A stretch of 64,000 nucleotides of DNA from UBA4877 sp002399285 (GCA_036771835.1 DAIPGN010000013.1:1-64000), one strand, 5' to 3'; shown: positions 41,293 through 50,094, counted from the first letter of the stretch. Notes: a model not told the origin generated them from the letters alone. Program-made: numbers and translations.

Positions 41293-42918
41293 TCAGGAGA
41301 GCTTGCGCACGGCCCGCATAATGGGCGGTATCACCTGATTTTTTCTGGATACGACTCCGGGCAGATAGAAGCTTCCGCCGTCAATATTTACGGAAAAGGC
41401 CGTTTCCAGTACGTCTTTATGTTCCGAGGCCCAGAGCATTTCCGAGCCTTCGTCGACTATATTTGTGAGCATGAGCAGCAGCAGGTCGTAGCCGCTCTTT
41501 TTTTGAATGTCCTGCATGTATGCGAGCAGTTCTTTTTTTATGCCGCCAAGGTCGGCCATGACGTTCAGCTGTCCCACGCCGATCCGCAGTCCTTCCGTCC
41601 GGAACTCCTTGAAATCGGTATAGAATATCTCCTCGAGACTCTTGCCCGAGAGGGACGTGCCCTCCTCGAACATCTTGGCGGCAAACCGGTCTATGTCTAT
41701 GTCGGCGGCTGCGGCCAGGCCACGCGCCGCTTCCGTGTCCTTCGGCGTGCATGTGGGCGACTTGAATATCAGCGTGTCCGAAAGGATGGCCGCGCACATG
41801 ATGCCTGCCATGGCCGGGGGAGGCGTTATCCCCGCATCCTTATAGATGCCGTATATGATCGTAGAGGTACAGCCGACGGGCTGGTTCCTGAAGAGTATGG
41901 GCTTGTCGGTAATCGCTCCGCCGAGGCGGTGATGGTCTATTATCTCCAGTATGTTCGCCTCGTTGATCCCATCCACCGTCTGAGAAAATTCGTTGTGGTC
42001 CACCAGTATGACGTTTTTCGATTCGTAGTCCAAGACATGCCGCCGGGATATCAGGCCGATCACGGCGCCGTTTTCATTCAGTACGGGGAAGCTGCGGTAT
42101 TTGTAATGAGACATGGTGTTGGTCACCTCATGTATGTATTCGTTCTCTTTAAAGGTGACTATATCCGAATTCCTCATTATATACGAGAGCGGTATGCTTT
42201 GGCTGATGCATTTCACCGCTTCGAAAGTGTCGCATGACGTCAGGATGATCCCCGTACCGCGGTTTGCGGCGAGATCGGTTATATCCCTGTCCGGCATCGT
42301 GCCGCCGGTGACTATGATGGTCCCCGCGCCGTACTCTACGGCGGCCTTCTGTATGTAGGGCCTGTCGCCTACGATTATGGTATCTCCCGCTTTTATCCTC
42401 TTGACGGTTTCATCTAAGGACATCGCGGCCACGAGGATATTGCCGCCCAGCCGCCCGCCGCCGTAGTTTATTATTTCACCGGACAGCACGCTGGCGGCAT
42501 TTTTAATGGGTATGCTGTACTCCCCGATGTTGTTCATCTCGGAGAGGTATACCTTTGCCAGATCGCCGAGTGTGGCCAGGCCGATGAATCTGCCTGTGCT
42601 GTCGGATACGCATACCGTCCCCGAGCCGGACTGCTGCATCAGCTGCCATGCGGCCAGCATAGGCCAGGCCTCGCTTACGGTCAGCGGCTTGTCGTACTTG
42701 ATGTCCTTTATCTGCGTGTATATATTTTCCAAAAGCAGCGGCTCCTCCACCCCGAAGTAGTCCAGTATGAACCGTGTCTCGCTGTTTACCGGGCCCAGCC
42801 TGCAGGGCACGGCATCCATGCCGTCATGCTCTCTTTTGAAATATGCGTATGAAACGGCGGAGCATATCGCATCGGAATCGGGGTTTTTGTGTCCTATTAT
42901 ATATACCGTGTTTTTCAT
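41293..42918 (-). CDS. CBS-domain manganese-dependent inorganic pyrophosphatase
   Basis: A 541-residue family II (DHH) pyrophosphatase. The N-terminal DHH part begins YIIGHKNPDSDAICSA. Two CBS motifs flank a DRTGG domain (about residues 75-290) as an inserted regulatory module. The catalytic half then resumes with LVDHNEFSQ and EIIDHHRLGG, and the C-terminal DHHA2 domain ends NQVIPPIMRAV. CBS-PPases hydrolyse PPi and are controlled by AMP/ADP (inhibition) and diadenosine polyphosphates. Third gene of a likely operon with the two ThrE-half genes. Confidence 0.92.
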   Translation of the reverse strand: MKNTVYIIGHKNPDSDAICSAVSYAYFKREHDGMDAVPCRLGPVNSETRFILDYFGVEEPLLLENIYTQIKDIKYDKPLTVSEAWPMLAAWQLMQQSGSGTVCVSDSTGRFIGLATLGDLAKVYLSEMNNIGEYSIPIKNAASVLSGEIINYGGGRLGGNILVAAMSLDETVKRIKAGDTIIVGDRPYIQKAAVEYGAGTIIVTGGTMPDRDITDLAANRGTGIILTSCDTFEAVKCISQSIPLSYIMRNSDIVTFKENEYIHEVTNTMSHYKYRSFPVLNENGAVIGLISRRHVLDYESKNVILVDHNEFSQTVDGINEANILEIIDHHRLGGAITDKPILFRNQPVGCTSTIIYGIYKDAGITPPPAMAGIMCAAILSDTLIFKSPTCTPKDTEAARGLAAAADIDIDRFAAKMFEEGTSLSGKSLEEIFYTDFKEFRTEGLRIGVGQLNVMADLGGIKKELLAYMQDIQKKSGYDLLLLMLTNIVDEGSEMLWASEHKDVLETAFSVNIDGGSFYLPGVVSRKNQVIPPIMRAVRKLS

Positions 42919-42941
42919 CTGTAATCATCCCAAACTAAATA

Positions 42942-43367
42942 TCATTTTTTGTCCTTGTCAAAGAACAGGTTCCAGAAAGTGGTAACCATGATGAGACCGG
43001 CCGCTATGCCGATGGACAAAAAGGCGGTCAGCAGCCCGTAATGCACGGCCTCCTTTATGTTGTCCTGCACCAGCTTGAGCATGGTCTGATATATATAGGC
43101 TCCCGGCACGAGCGGGAGTATGCCCGGTATTACGAACATGGTGGAGGGCTTTTTATACATTCTGGCCATAATCTCGCCCAGCAGTCCTATGACTATCGAA
43201 GAAAATACGGTGGCCGCGATGGGCGAATGGGAATAATGCATCATCATCGTGTATCCGGCCTGGCCCACCGCACCGCTGAAAGCCGCTGCCGGCAGCAGGT
43301 TCAGAGGAAGATTGAATATTATTCCAAAACCTATTACCGAAAAGAACATATACACTACGTTTATCAT
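42942..43367 (-). CDS. Threonine/serine exporter family, small half (ThrE_2)
   Basis: A 141-residue membrane protein with about four helices, matching the C-terminal half of ThrE: FNLPLNLLPAAAFSGAVGQA, then FVIPGILPLVPGAYIYQT. It begins one base after the stop of the other half, so the two are translated as a pair and should combine to one exporter for Thr/Ser or related metabolites. Confidence 0.87.
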   Translation of the reverse strand: MINVVYMFFSVIGFGIIFNLPLNLLPAAAFSGAVGQAGYTMMMHYSHSPIAATVFSSIVIGLLGEIMARMYKKPSTMFVIPGILPLVPGAYIYQTMLKLVQDNIKEAVHYGLLTAFLSIGIAAGLIMVTTFWNLFFDKDKK

Positions 43368-44129
43368 CTATATCCCCTTTATGTAGAGCCATACCTGCAG
43401 AGTGACGCCTACGCCTGCGGCTATGGCAATGGCTATCATTACGGCCTCTGCTGTCCGCGCCGTGCCGGAGATCAGGTCGCCGGACATGAAATCCCTCGCG
43501 CCGTTGGTTATCGCGACTCCCGGCACCAGGGGCATTATAGCTCCGATGACAATCTTGTTGAGGCTATCTCCGAAGCCCATTTGCGTAAACGACAGCGCGA
43601 GCATGGTCAATATTATGCTGCCCATGAGATTGGCCAGAAATACCGAAATTTCATGCTTCTCTATATTGTACAGGGCGCTTAAGGTTATAAAAACGGTTAT
43701 GAACGTAGGCAGAAAATCCGCCCACGTGCCGCCGAAGATCAGCATGGACATGGATGCGCCCAGGCATCCGCCCAGCACCCTGTAAATAGTGCCGTATCTT
43801 TTCTTTCTGTCTATTGCATTCAGATATTTTATCCCCTCGTCCAAATCTATCTTTCCCATGCAGAAGTCTCTGGAAAAGCTGTTTACCATATCCACCTTGG
43901 AGAGATTAATGAGCCGGAAATGGACCCTGCGTATGGCCGTGCTCAATTCTCCCGATTCATCCTCAATGGATATTATTATGGTGGTGGGGGTTACGAAGGT
44001 ATGGGATATGTATCCCAGACTGGACAGTATCATATCCGCCGTGGTCTCTACCCGGCTCGTTTCCGCGCCGTTCTTCAGAAGTATTTCCGCAGCCGCAGCC
44101 GCTATGGTCAATCCCTTTTCGTTTGCCAT
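43368..44129 (-). CDS. Threonine/serine exporter family, large half (ThrE N-terminal)
   Basis: A 253-residue membrane protein. A cytoplasmic domain (residues 1-110; AAEILLKNGAETSRVETTAD, TFVTPTTIIISI) precedes about five helices with AIMPLVPGVAITNGARDFMS. This is the N-terminal half of ThrE-type exporters, encoded separately from the C-terminal half as is common in Firmicutes. First gene of the operon; it has a TGATATAAT promoter (44148-44156). Confidence 0.87.
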   Translation of the reverse strand: MANEKGLTIAAAAAEILLKNGAETSRVETTADMILSSLGYISHTFVTPTTIIISIEDESGELSTAIRRVHFRLINLSKVDMVNSFSRDFCMGKIDLDEGIKYLNAIDRKKRYGTIYRVLGGCLGASMSMLIFGGTWADFLPTFITVFITLSALYNIEKHEISVFLANLMGSIILTMLALSFTQMGFGDSLNKIVIGAIMPLVPGVAITNGARDFMSGDLISGTARTAEAVMIAIAIAAGVGVTLQVWLYIKGI

Positions 44130-44147
44130 TTTATCACCACAACAAAC

Positions 44148-44156
44148 ATTATATCA
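44148..44156 (-). promoter_or_regulatory. Extended -10 promoter (TGATATAAT) of the thrE-pyrophosphatase operon
   Basis: Minus-strand TGATATAAT, 18 bases before the start codon, giving a very short leader. Confidence 0.55.
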
Positions 44157-44250
44157 TAAATTGATACACAAATTACATATTCATTTTTTTATGATGATTT
44201 ATATGGCAAAAAAACAAAGGAGCGCCGATTTTTTTGGTACTCCTCAGAAA

Positions 44251-44304
44251 CGGCAGGTCATCAAATCGCGCAATTTCGCGATTGCACGACTTTGTCATCG
44301 GCCT
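44251..44304 (+). repeat. Dispersed intergenic repeat, copy E
   Basis: CGGCAGGTCATCAAATCGCG, CAATTTCGCGATTGCACGAC, TTTGTCATCGGCCTT. It retains the central palindromic CGCAATTTCGCGATTGC and the end block. It lies four bases from the stop codon of the hydrogenase-like gene. Confidence 0.7.
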
Positions 44305-44308
44305 TGAT

Positions 44309-45658
44309 TTACTCCTTTTTGTAGCGGAGCATTACCTTGCGTCCGAACTTCTTTACGAATTCCCTGGCCTTTCCGTTGGCGACGGCCTCCTTTATGTCTG
44401 CCTCGTCTGCAAACTCCTCCACGAACTTCCTGCCGGCGCCGGGGTCGAGTATACGGCCCGGCCCGCCCACGCAGCCGCCGACACAGGCCATTCCCTCCAC
44501 GAAGTTGGCGGCAAGTCCTTCGCCCGCGGCCTGGTCGAGGACCGCCCTGCATTCCTTTATGCCGTTGGCCCTGATCGTGTTTATCTGCATATCGGGTTTC
44601 AGCCGGTGTATGCTGGATATGATGGCTTCCGTGACCCCGCCGGTATGCCCGTATTCCCTGCCGTCATGGGATGCGTCGCTGATACTGCTCTTTTGCAGCC
44701 TGCTCAAGTCGAGGCCCAGGCCGGTAAAAAAGCCCGCGGTCTCCTCAAAGGTTAGCACCACGTCCACGGCATCCGCAAGTTCCGGTTTCTTGGCCTCGTT
44801 CTTCTTCGCTATGCAGGGTCCGATGAATACCACCCGGCAGCCGGGATGCTCGGTCTTGAGCATCCTGCCTATGCCTATCATTGGAGACACCGAGTCGGAT
44901 ATGAGATACGCCATCTCCGGCCGGTATTTCTCCACCAGGGCGAAGAAGGGGGGACAGCAGCAGGAGGTTATCATGAATTTGTCGCCCCTGTCCATCCTCT
45001 TGATGAATTCCTCGGCCTCTCTCACGGTTATGACGTCAGCGCCGAGGGCTACCTCGGCCACGTCGTGAAAGCCCAGCTGCAGCAGTCCCTGTTTCACCTG
45101 TTCCGCATCGGCTCCGAACTGGCCGGCAAAGGCGGGAGCAAGCACGGCGTAGACGGGAGTATCCTTGTCCTTGAGCATGCTCACGGTGCGCACTATGTCC
45201 GCCTTGTCCGTGATCGCGCCGGTGGGGCAGGCGGCGACACACAGGCCGCACCTTATGCACTTGTCCTCGTCTATGTAGACCTTGTTATTCTCTATCCTGA
45301 GGGCGTCGGAGATGCAGGCCTCCTCGCAGGGACGCTCATGAGCGCCGTCGTGATTGCATGCGCCGCTCATGGCGGAGACAAACGGCCCGGCCGGGCCTGC
45401 TTCAGCCATAGCCTCCCTTGCCATTTCGGCATATGAGGCGGCATCGTCAAAATCAATACCCAGAGCCGAGGACAGGCGGTATCTCACCACTTTGGCCACA
45501 TCGGATGCATCTCTGCCCGGCAGCACGTTCGATATAATGGGCGTAAGCTCCGCCGACAGCTCCTCCAGCCCGCTTTCCAGCTCGCCGCTCATGGCAAGCC
45601 GCGCCACGCCCTGATATATCTTTCTCCTTATCTCCGCATTGTTGCCGTCATAAAACAT
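44309..45658 (-). CDS. Monomeric [FeFe]-hydrogenase-like protein (variant H-cluster motifs)
   Basis: A 449-residue protein. Residues 1-100 are an unassigned helical region. A ferredoxin-like segment follows with CEEACISDAL and CIRCGLCVAACPTGAI. The hydrogenase domain has three H-cluster loops: TSCCCPPFFALVEKY (usual TSCCPxW), FIGPCIAKKNEAK (usual MPCxxKxxE), and EGMACVGGCVGGPGRI (usual EVMACPGGCxxGGG). All four cluster-binding Cys seem present, but loop residues around the active site differ, as in the less studied group C/D or sensory-type proteins. No maturase genes are near. GGAGG supports ATG 45658 rather than a longer frame to 45742. Confidence 0.82.
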   Translation of the reverse strand: MFYDGNNAEIRRKIYQGVARLAMSGELESGLEELSAELTPIISNVLPGRDASDVAKVVRYRLSSALGIDFDDAASYAEMAREAMAEAGPAGPFVSAMSGACNHDGAHERPCEEACISDALRIENNKVYIDEDKCIRCGLCVAACPTGAITDKADIVRTVSMLKDKDTPVYAVLAPAFAGQFGADAEQVKQGLLQLGFHDVAEVALGADVITVREAEEFIKRMDRGDKFMITSCCCPPFFALVEKYRPEMAYLISDSVSPMIGIGRMLKTEHPGCRVVFIGPCIAKKNEAKKPELADAVDVVLTFEETAGFFTGLGLDLSRLQKSSISDASHDGREYGHTGGVTEAIISSIHRLKPDMQINTIRANGIKECRAVLDQAAGEGLAANFVEGMACVGGCVGGPGRILDPGAGRKFVEEFADEADIKEAVANGKAREFVKKFGRKVMLRYKKE

Positions 45659-45744
45659 ATTAAGCGCCTCCGCTATTGCCGCCCTGACTTGACAAACCCG
45701 CCCAGGCCGCAAAATTGACCGTGTGGTCTGCCGGTTTTGCATAT

Positions 45745-45787
45745 AAAAAGAGGCGGCACTTTGATATTTTTAGTGTTGCCTCTTTTC
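45745..45787 (-). terminator. Terminator of the lipoprotein gene
   Basis: AAAAGAGGCGGCACT (45746-45760) pairs with AGTGTTGCCTCTTTT (ending about 45786), with G-T wobbles, followed on the minus strand by five T residues. Confidence 0.75.
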
Positions 45788-45794
45788 AATGGAA

Positions 45795-46700
45795 TTATAA
45801 GGAGGATAGAGTGTCGTGACGGTATTTGTCCACCTCTTCCGTCAACCTATAGTTATTTTTTTCGGCTATGTCGAGAAAACCGTTCAATTTTCCGATCAAC
45901 TTGCTGCCGCCGTCCTTGCCGATAGCGTCTCTGTATGCGGTTATGGCGTCGGCGTTCATGATATGGGTGTCATAGTCGTAGAGCGGCGTATTGTTGAGTC
46001 CCAAGAATATGAAGGCCGCGTAGTTCTTGTACAGGCCGGTGACCTCTTCCACCCTCTTGGAGCCCGGGTACTTTTGGATAAAGGCCTCCTGGGACAGCGC
46101 CCGCTTTATAAGATCGCTCCATCCTATGACCAGTTCTGCGTCCTTCGCGGGAGCCGCGTCGGACTCCACCGACATTATGTTGATGTAGTCCGCAAAATCC
46201 GGGGTAAGATGATCTGCGTACTTTTTGTAGAAACCGTAGTCTATTATGGGATAGTACATGCCCTCGGCCGTCTCCAGCTTGTATCCCGAGTCCTTCGTTT
46301 CCTTCAGCAGATCTTTGAGCTGTTCGTCGGTGACTCCTTCGAGGTCGTTTAGATCCGAACCGGGTTTATATGCGTCGTTGATTTCCTTCTGAATGTCTTC
46401 GCTGTAAAATTTATTTTCCAGCTCGTCAAGATGATCCTTCTGAGCCGATTCCAGGCCGTCTATCATTGATGAGGCGTCTTCCTGGTCGGCACTGGAGATG
46501 TTTTTATCGATAAAGCCTATGATCTGGTCCGGCCCGGGGTCTGTTTCCATAAGCGAGCTGAATTCGGCCATCACGTCTTGCTGTTTGCCGCCTGCATTAT
46601 CCTTGCTCCCGGAACTGCCGCCGCTATTCGCGGAGCATCCCGCCAGCGACGCGGATAAGATGAATACTGCCAGCAGTCCTATTATTTTTCGCATTGTCAT
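45795..46700 (-). CDS. Lipoprotein of unknown function
   Basis: A 301-residue exported protein. The signal TMRKIIGLLAVFILSASLAG ends in the lipobox SLAGC, then a Ser/Gly-rich linker. The mature part is acidic and mostly helical, with no motif I recognise; features such as DYGFYKKYADHLTPDFADY and FIFLGLNNTPLYDYDTH recall firmicute lipoproteins of unknown role. GAGGTG lies before ATG 46700; an in-frame GTG at 46709 overlaps the ribosome site. It is monocistronic with a terminator. Confidence 0.75.
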   Translation of the reverse strand: MTMRKIIGLLAVFILSASLAGCSANSGGSSGSKDNAGGKQQDVMAEFSSLMETDPGPDQIIGFIDKNISSADQEDASSMIDGLESAQKDHLDELENKFYSEDIQKEINDAYKPGSDLNDLEGVTDEQLKDLLKETKDSGYKLETAEGMYYPIIDYGFYKKYADHLTPDFADYINIMSVESDAAPAKDAELVIGWSDLIKRALSQEAFIQKYPGSKRVEEVTGLYKNYAAFIFLGLNNTPLYDYDTHIMNADAITAYRDAIGKDGGSKLIGKLNGFLDIAEKNNYRLTEEVDKYRHDTLSSL

Positions 46701-46766
46701 TGCCCTCACCTCAATACGATTATACCTGATCTGAAAAAGGAAAGGGTTAACAAAAAGTTAAGATTT

Positions 46767-48101
46767 TCATAGTTCTATCTTTTTCCACAATCCCCTTTTA
46801 TATCTCAATGCCATCAGCGCTGCCTCGGCAAAATACTGCGCCACCGTGATCATCCAGACGTACTGTATGCCGAGCTTCCATACGAATACGGACATGAATA
46901 TCAGCGGCAGGCGTATCATCCATGTGCTTATCAGAGTTACATAGAACGGGCCCTGTGTGTCTCCCGCGCCCTTGAGAGCGCCGGAGAGAGACATGGACAG
47001 GGCCATGGTGGGCTGTTCGAAGGCCGCTATCCTTATGCACTTTGCCGAAAGACTTCTGACCTCCGGTATGTCGGTGAAAAATCCCATCATCTGTCTGGGT
47101 ATGAACAGGAACAGCAGGGCGATGACGCTCATGAAGGTGACCGCCTGCTTGGCTGCCTCTTTGGTTGCCGCCTCGGCCTTGTCCTCGTCTTTGGCTCCAA
47201 GGGCCAGGCCGGTCATGGCCGATGCCGCCACCGAGAAGCCCACGCCGGGCATGAAGGACATCGACTCCGCGCTCACGGCCACCTGCTGCGCCGCAAACGC
47301 CACCGAACCCAGCCGGGAGAGCCACAGCGAGGATATCAGTCTGCTCCCGTTGTCGGAGAGCTCATACAGCGACGCGGGGATGCCCAGGGAGATCAGCTTT
47401 TTGATCATTCCCATGTCCATATTCTTTATGTTGCCGAACCTCAGTCGTATGCCGCTCTTGTTGAAAATGAGATACCCCGCGCTCACGCAGAACGCCAGGG
47501 TCTGGGATATGGATGTAGCTATGGCCGCTCCGGCAACGCCCAGTTTGGGCATGCCAAATTTACCGAATATGAGGGCGTAATCGCCGAATATATTGAAGAG
47601 ATCGGCCGTCAGTGTCGCCATCATGGGTATCTTGGTATTTCCCGAACCCCGGAGGGCGTAATTCATTACCGTGGTGGGCACCATTATGGACCCGCCGATG
47701 GTGATGATGCGGGTATAGATTATGCCCTGCGCCGCCACGTCGGCCTGGCCTATCATGCGGTTGAAAAAGAACGGTACCGCATTGTACAGTATCATGAACA
47801 TGGCGGCCCCTATGATTATGGACAGAAAAAAGGATTGTCCCAGAACGTGTTCCGCCCGGTCGCGCTCGCCTGCGCCGCAGTATCTTGCCACCATGGCCGA
47901 GCATCCGACGCCTACGGCGGAAAATATGTACAGCATGGTATACATCAGCTGCCCTCCCAGACCGACTGCGCTAAGGGCGGAGGCGGTCAGCCGTCCCACC
48001 ATGGCGGTGTCGAACATCCAGACGGAGGTCTCCAGCACCATCTCCAGTATCGCGGGCCAGGCCAGATAAAAAATCTCTCTCTTTAGCTCGTCCCTATTCA
48101 T
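46767..48101 (-). CDS. MATE-family efflux transporter
   Basis: A 444-residue, 12-helix antiporter. It shows the two-fold MATE pattern: REIFYLAWPAILEMVLETSV, FDTAMVGRLTASALSAVG, then SALRGSGNT-like segments in both halves (NYALRGSGNTKIP and SLSGALKGAGDTQGP). It would expel cationic drugs or metabolites using Na+ or H+. GAGGTGACTT precedes ATG 48101. Confidence 0.9.
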   Translation of the reverse strand: MNRDELKREIFYLAWPAILEMVLETSVWMFDTAMVGRLTASALSAVGLGGQLMYTMLYIFSAVGVGCSAMVARYCGAGERDRAEHVLGQSFFLSIIIGAAMFMILYNAVPFFFNRMIGQADVAAQGIIYTRIITIGGSIMVPTTVMNYALRGSGNTKIPMMATLTADLFNIFGDYALIFGKFGMPKLGVAGAAIATSISQTLAFCVSAGYLIFNKSGIRLRFGNIKNMDMGMIKKLISLGIPASLYELSDNGSRLISSLWLSRLGSVAFAAQQVAVSAESMSFMPGVGFSVAASAMTGLALGAKDEDKAEAATKEAAKQAVTFMSVIALLFLFIPRQMMGFFTDIPEVRSLSAKCIRIAAFEQPTMALSMSLSGALKGAGDTQGPFYVTLISTWMIRLPLIFMSVFVWKLGIQYVWMITVAQYFAEAALMALRYKRGLWKKIEL

Positions 48102-48134
48102 AAGTCACCTCAGTCATAAGTTAACTCCTCGATA

Positions 48135-48164
48135 AAATAAAAAGCCCGGATTATACCGGGCTCT
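48135..48164 (-). terminator. Terminator of the copper-amine-oxidase-N protein gene
   Basis: AGCCCGG (48143-48149) pairs with CCGGGCT (48156-48162), followed on the minus strand by CTTTTTATTTTA. A second short inverted repeat (CTGATAAG/CTTATCAG, 48163-48179) overlaps the stop codon. Confidence 0.75.
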
Positions 48165-48175
48165 GATAAGCCTTA

Positions 48176-49222
48176 TCAGTTGAGACCGTCCTCGTCGAAA
48201 GTAAACAGGGTGGTCCCGCTGACGCTGTCAACTTCACCTATCAAGGTATAATCCTTATCGAAATAATCGTATGTGGCATCCGCAACGTCGGATATCCACT
48301 CCTTAACGTTCTTTGACGTTAAATCTTTATAGGCATCGGGTATGGTTATGGTAACATATACCTTTTCTCTGCTGCTGTTGCTTGTGACGTCAAAGGTCGC
48401 CTTCATGCCGGTCAATGAGCTGTCGTACCAGCCTCCGAGATTTTTGCTGAAATTCTTACTCAGGTAAGTCTCCAAAGCGTCCGGGTCGGCGGAGCTCTTC
48501 TCGAATGTGACCTTCAGCTTGCTGCTTGAGGTCTTGAAACTCACTAGAGTGTCCTTGCTCTTGGTATCGTATATTTCACCGGAGAGAGTCGCTCCGTATT
48601 CATCATCCGCGTAGTCGTATATGTCGTCCAGCCAGTCCTCTATATCATCCTCATCGAGAGCGTTCCACTTGCTGCTGTAGTCGGAAAGGTCCACTTTAAT
48701 GGTAAGGTCTAAAGCCTTGGAATCGCCCTTGGCGGTAAAGTCAAAATCGATCTTCTTCCAGGTGGAATACTTATCCTCTAAGTAATCTTCAAAATCGGAA
48801 GCGGCATTTTTACTTGTCTGCTGAGCTTTGAGCTGCGCTTCAAGATCCGCTATGCGGGCTGCCTTTACGGCATTGTCTGCCTGCAGCGAAGCTATGGTCG
48901 CATTCTTCTGCGCGATCTGTGCGTTCAGATCGTCCGAGTTAGTCGTACCGCCCGATATAATGACCGAAGTGTTGGCCTGGTCCCAGGTCACCTTCTGGCC
49001 TAAGGACTCGCTCACCAGCCTTATGGGTACGTATGTGGTGTTGTTGTACAGGAAAGGCTGCGGGTCTGATGCCAGCGTCTTACCGTTGGCTATTATCTTG
49101 ATGTTGCCGAACCAGGCATTGATTGCCTTATATCCGCCGGTGGTAGCTGCAAATCCCATCGTGGCAAACAGGGCTGACATCGCTAGAACAACCGCTATCA
49201 TTACAGCTAATTTCTTCTTCAT
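48176..49222 (-). CDS. Secreted protein with copper-amine-oxidase N-terminal (stalk) domain
   Basis: A 348-residue exported protein. A signal peptide (MKKKLAVMIAVVLAMSALFATMG, cut near GFAATTG) is followed by the small domain IKIIANGKTLASDPQPFLYN and NTTYVPIRLVSESLGQKVTW, typical of the 'copper amine oxidase-like' domain found on clostridial surface proteins. A short coiled coil (about residues 105-145) comes next, then two similar halves rich in Asp/Ser/Thr (both contain a 'DLTxK...W.sDv.D..YDY' pattern), probably a duplicated domain of unknown role. No copper-oxidase catalytic domain is present. ATG 49222 fits the GGAGGG spacing. Confidence 0.78.
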   Translation of the reverse strand: MKKKLAVMIAVVLAMSALFATMGFAATTGGYKAINAWFGNIKIIANGKTLASDPQPFLYNNTTYVPIRLVSESLGQKVTWDQANTSVIISGGTTNSDDLNAQIAQKNATIASLQADNAVKAARIADLEAQLKAQQTSKNAASDFEDYLEDKYSTWKKIDFDFTAKGDSKALDLTIKVDLSDYSSKWNALDEDDIEDWLDDIYDYADDEYGATLSGEIYDTKSKDTLVSFKTSSSKLKVTFEKSSADPDALETYLSKNFSKNLGGWYDSSLTGMKATFDVTSNSSREKVYVTITIPDAYKDLTSKNVKEWISDVADATYDYFDKDYTLIGEVDSVSGTTLFTFDEDGLN

Positions 49223-49426
49223 ATTCATCCCTCCATATTTTATTTGGCCCCAATAATATATTCTCCATCTGTTTCCAAAATTCCTCCCGGCCAGGAAAAA
49301 ATAATTTTCACGGCATGCGTTGCGGCTGCTGAAGAATGACAAAAGGGCTGTAGTCAATGTAAGATTTTTATGGGATAAAAATACAGAAACCTGTGTTGAA
49401 GAAGTGAATAAAAATACCGTAGTAGA

Positions 49427-49972
49427 CTATGCTTTGATCTCCAGATATGCCTGTTTTATTTTATCCGGCATGCATTCGCAAAAAAGGCCGGATAACTTCT
49501 CGGGATTCTTTTTCATACCGGAAAGAGCCCAGTCGGTCGTCATCTCCGCAGTTCCATATGCATGAAAGCGGATCATATCGGATAACGTTTCATCCGCATA
49601 ATGGCCGGAACCCGGAGAAAGAAGAAAGGCCGAGTGCGTACGGATAATATATTCCGCAAAACCGTTGGTAAGGGAGTTTTGCCCCTTATATTTCAAGGCA
49701 TTCGTATAAAAGAGATGTTTTTCCCGCATGATTTTTAAAGAATTGGATATCACCACATCCCATCTACCGGAAAATGACTTCAGGGATGCTTCGGAATCGT
49801 CTACGAAAATTTGATAAACCAGATCGTATTTGTCCTGAAAGTTGTCATAAAAGCTTTGCCGGGTAAGGCCGCTTAACTCCACTATTTCCTTTATCGTTAT
49901 GTTATCAAGGGACTTGGAATTAAGAAGTTCGGTCACGGAAGCTTTGAAGAGCTTTTTTGCATTTTTCCCCAT
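49427..49972 (-). CDS. TetR-family regulator (DhaS-like)
   Basis: A 181-residue regulator. The N-terminal HTH reads DNITIKEIVELSGLTRQSFY, then DNFQDKYDLVYQIF, as in the DhaS/TetR_C_8 subgroup. The C-terminal helical domain would bind an effector. It is divergent from the enoate-reductase-like gene, and a TTGTA-AA-TACAA palindrome sits between them, so it probably controls that gene and its own. Confidence 0.87.
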   Translation of the reverse strand: MGKNAKKLFKASVTELLNSKSLDNITIKEIVELSGLTRQSFYDNFQDKYDLVYQIFVDDSEASLKSFSGRWDVVISNSLKIMREKHLFYTNALKYKGQNSLTNGFAEYIIRTHSAFLLSPGSGHYADETLSDMIRFHAYGTAEMTTDWALSGMKKNPEKLSGLFCECMPDKIKQAYLEIKA

Positions 49973-50019
49973 ATCTTATCACCCTAAAGTATTGCATTAC
50001 GCTTGACTTTATAATGATT

Positions 50020-50031
50020 TTGTAAATACAA
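50020..50031. promoter_or_regulatory. Putative TetR operator
   Basis: TTGTA and TACAA form a perfect inverted repeat around AA in the TetR/oxidoreductase intergenic region. TTGACT at 50003-50008 lies nearby, but a matching -10 is not clear. Confidence 0.4.
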
Positions 50032-50094
50032 CTTCAGTATAACATAAGGTATGATGTAGGTAAATAAAAAATTAACAAATAAGGGGGTAACATG

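Noticed and set aside
41236..42237. 333-codon plus-strand frame opposite the CBS-pyrophosphatase gene
   Set aside because: Antisense to the DHH/CBS protein; it begins inside dispersed repeat copy C, with no ribosome site.
48176..49222. Copper amine oxidase enzyme
   Set aside because: Only the small N-terminal stalk-like domain is present; the catalytic domain with its topaquinone Tyr is absent.
49320..49565. 81-codon plus-strand frame upstream of and overlapping the TetR gene end
   Set aside because: No ribosome site, and most of it is antisense to the TetR gene.
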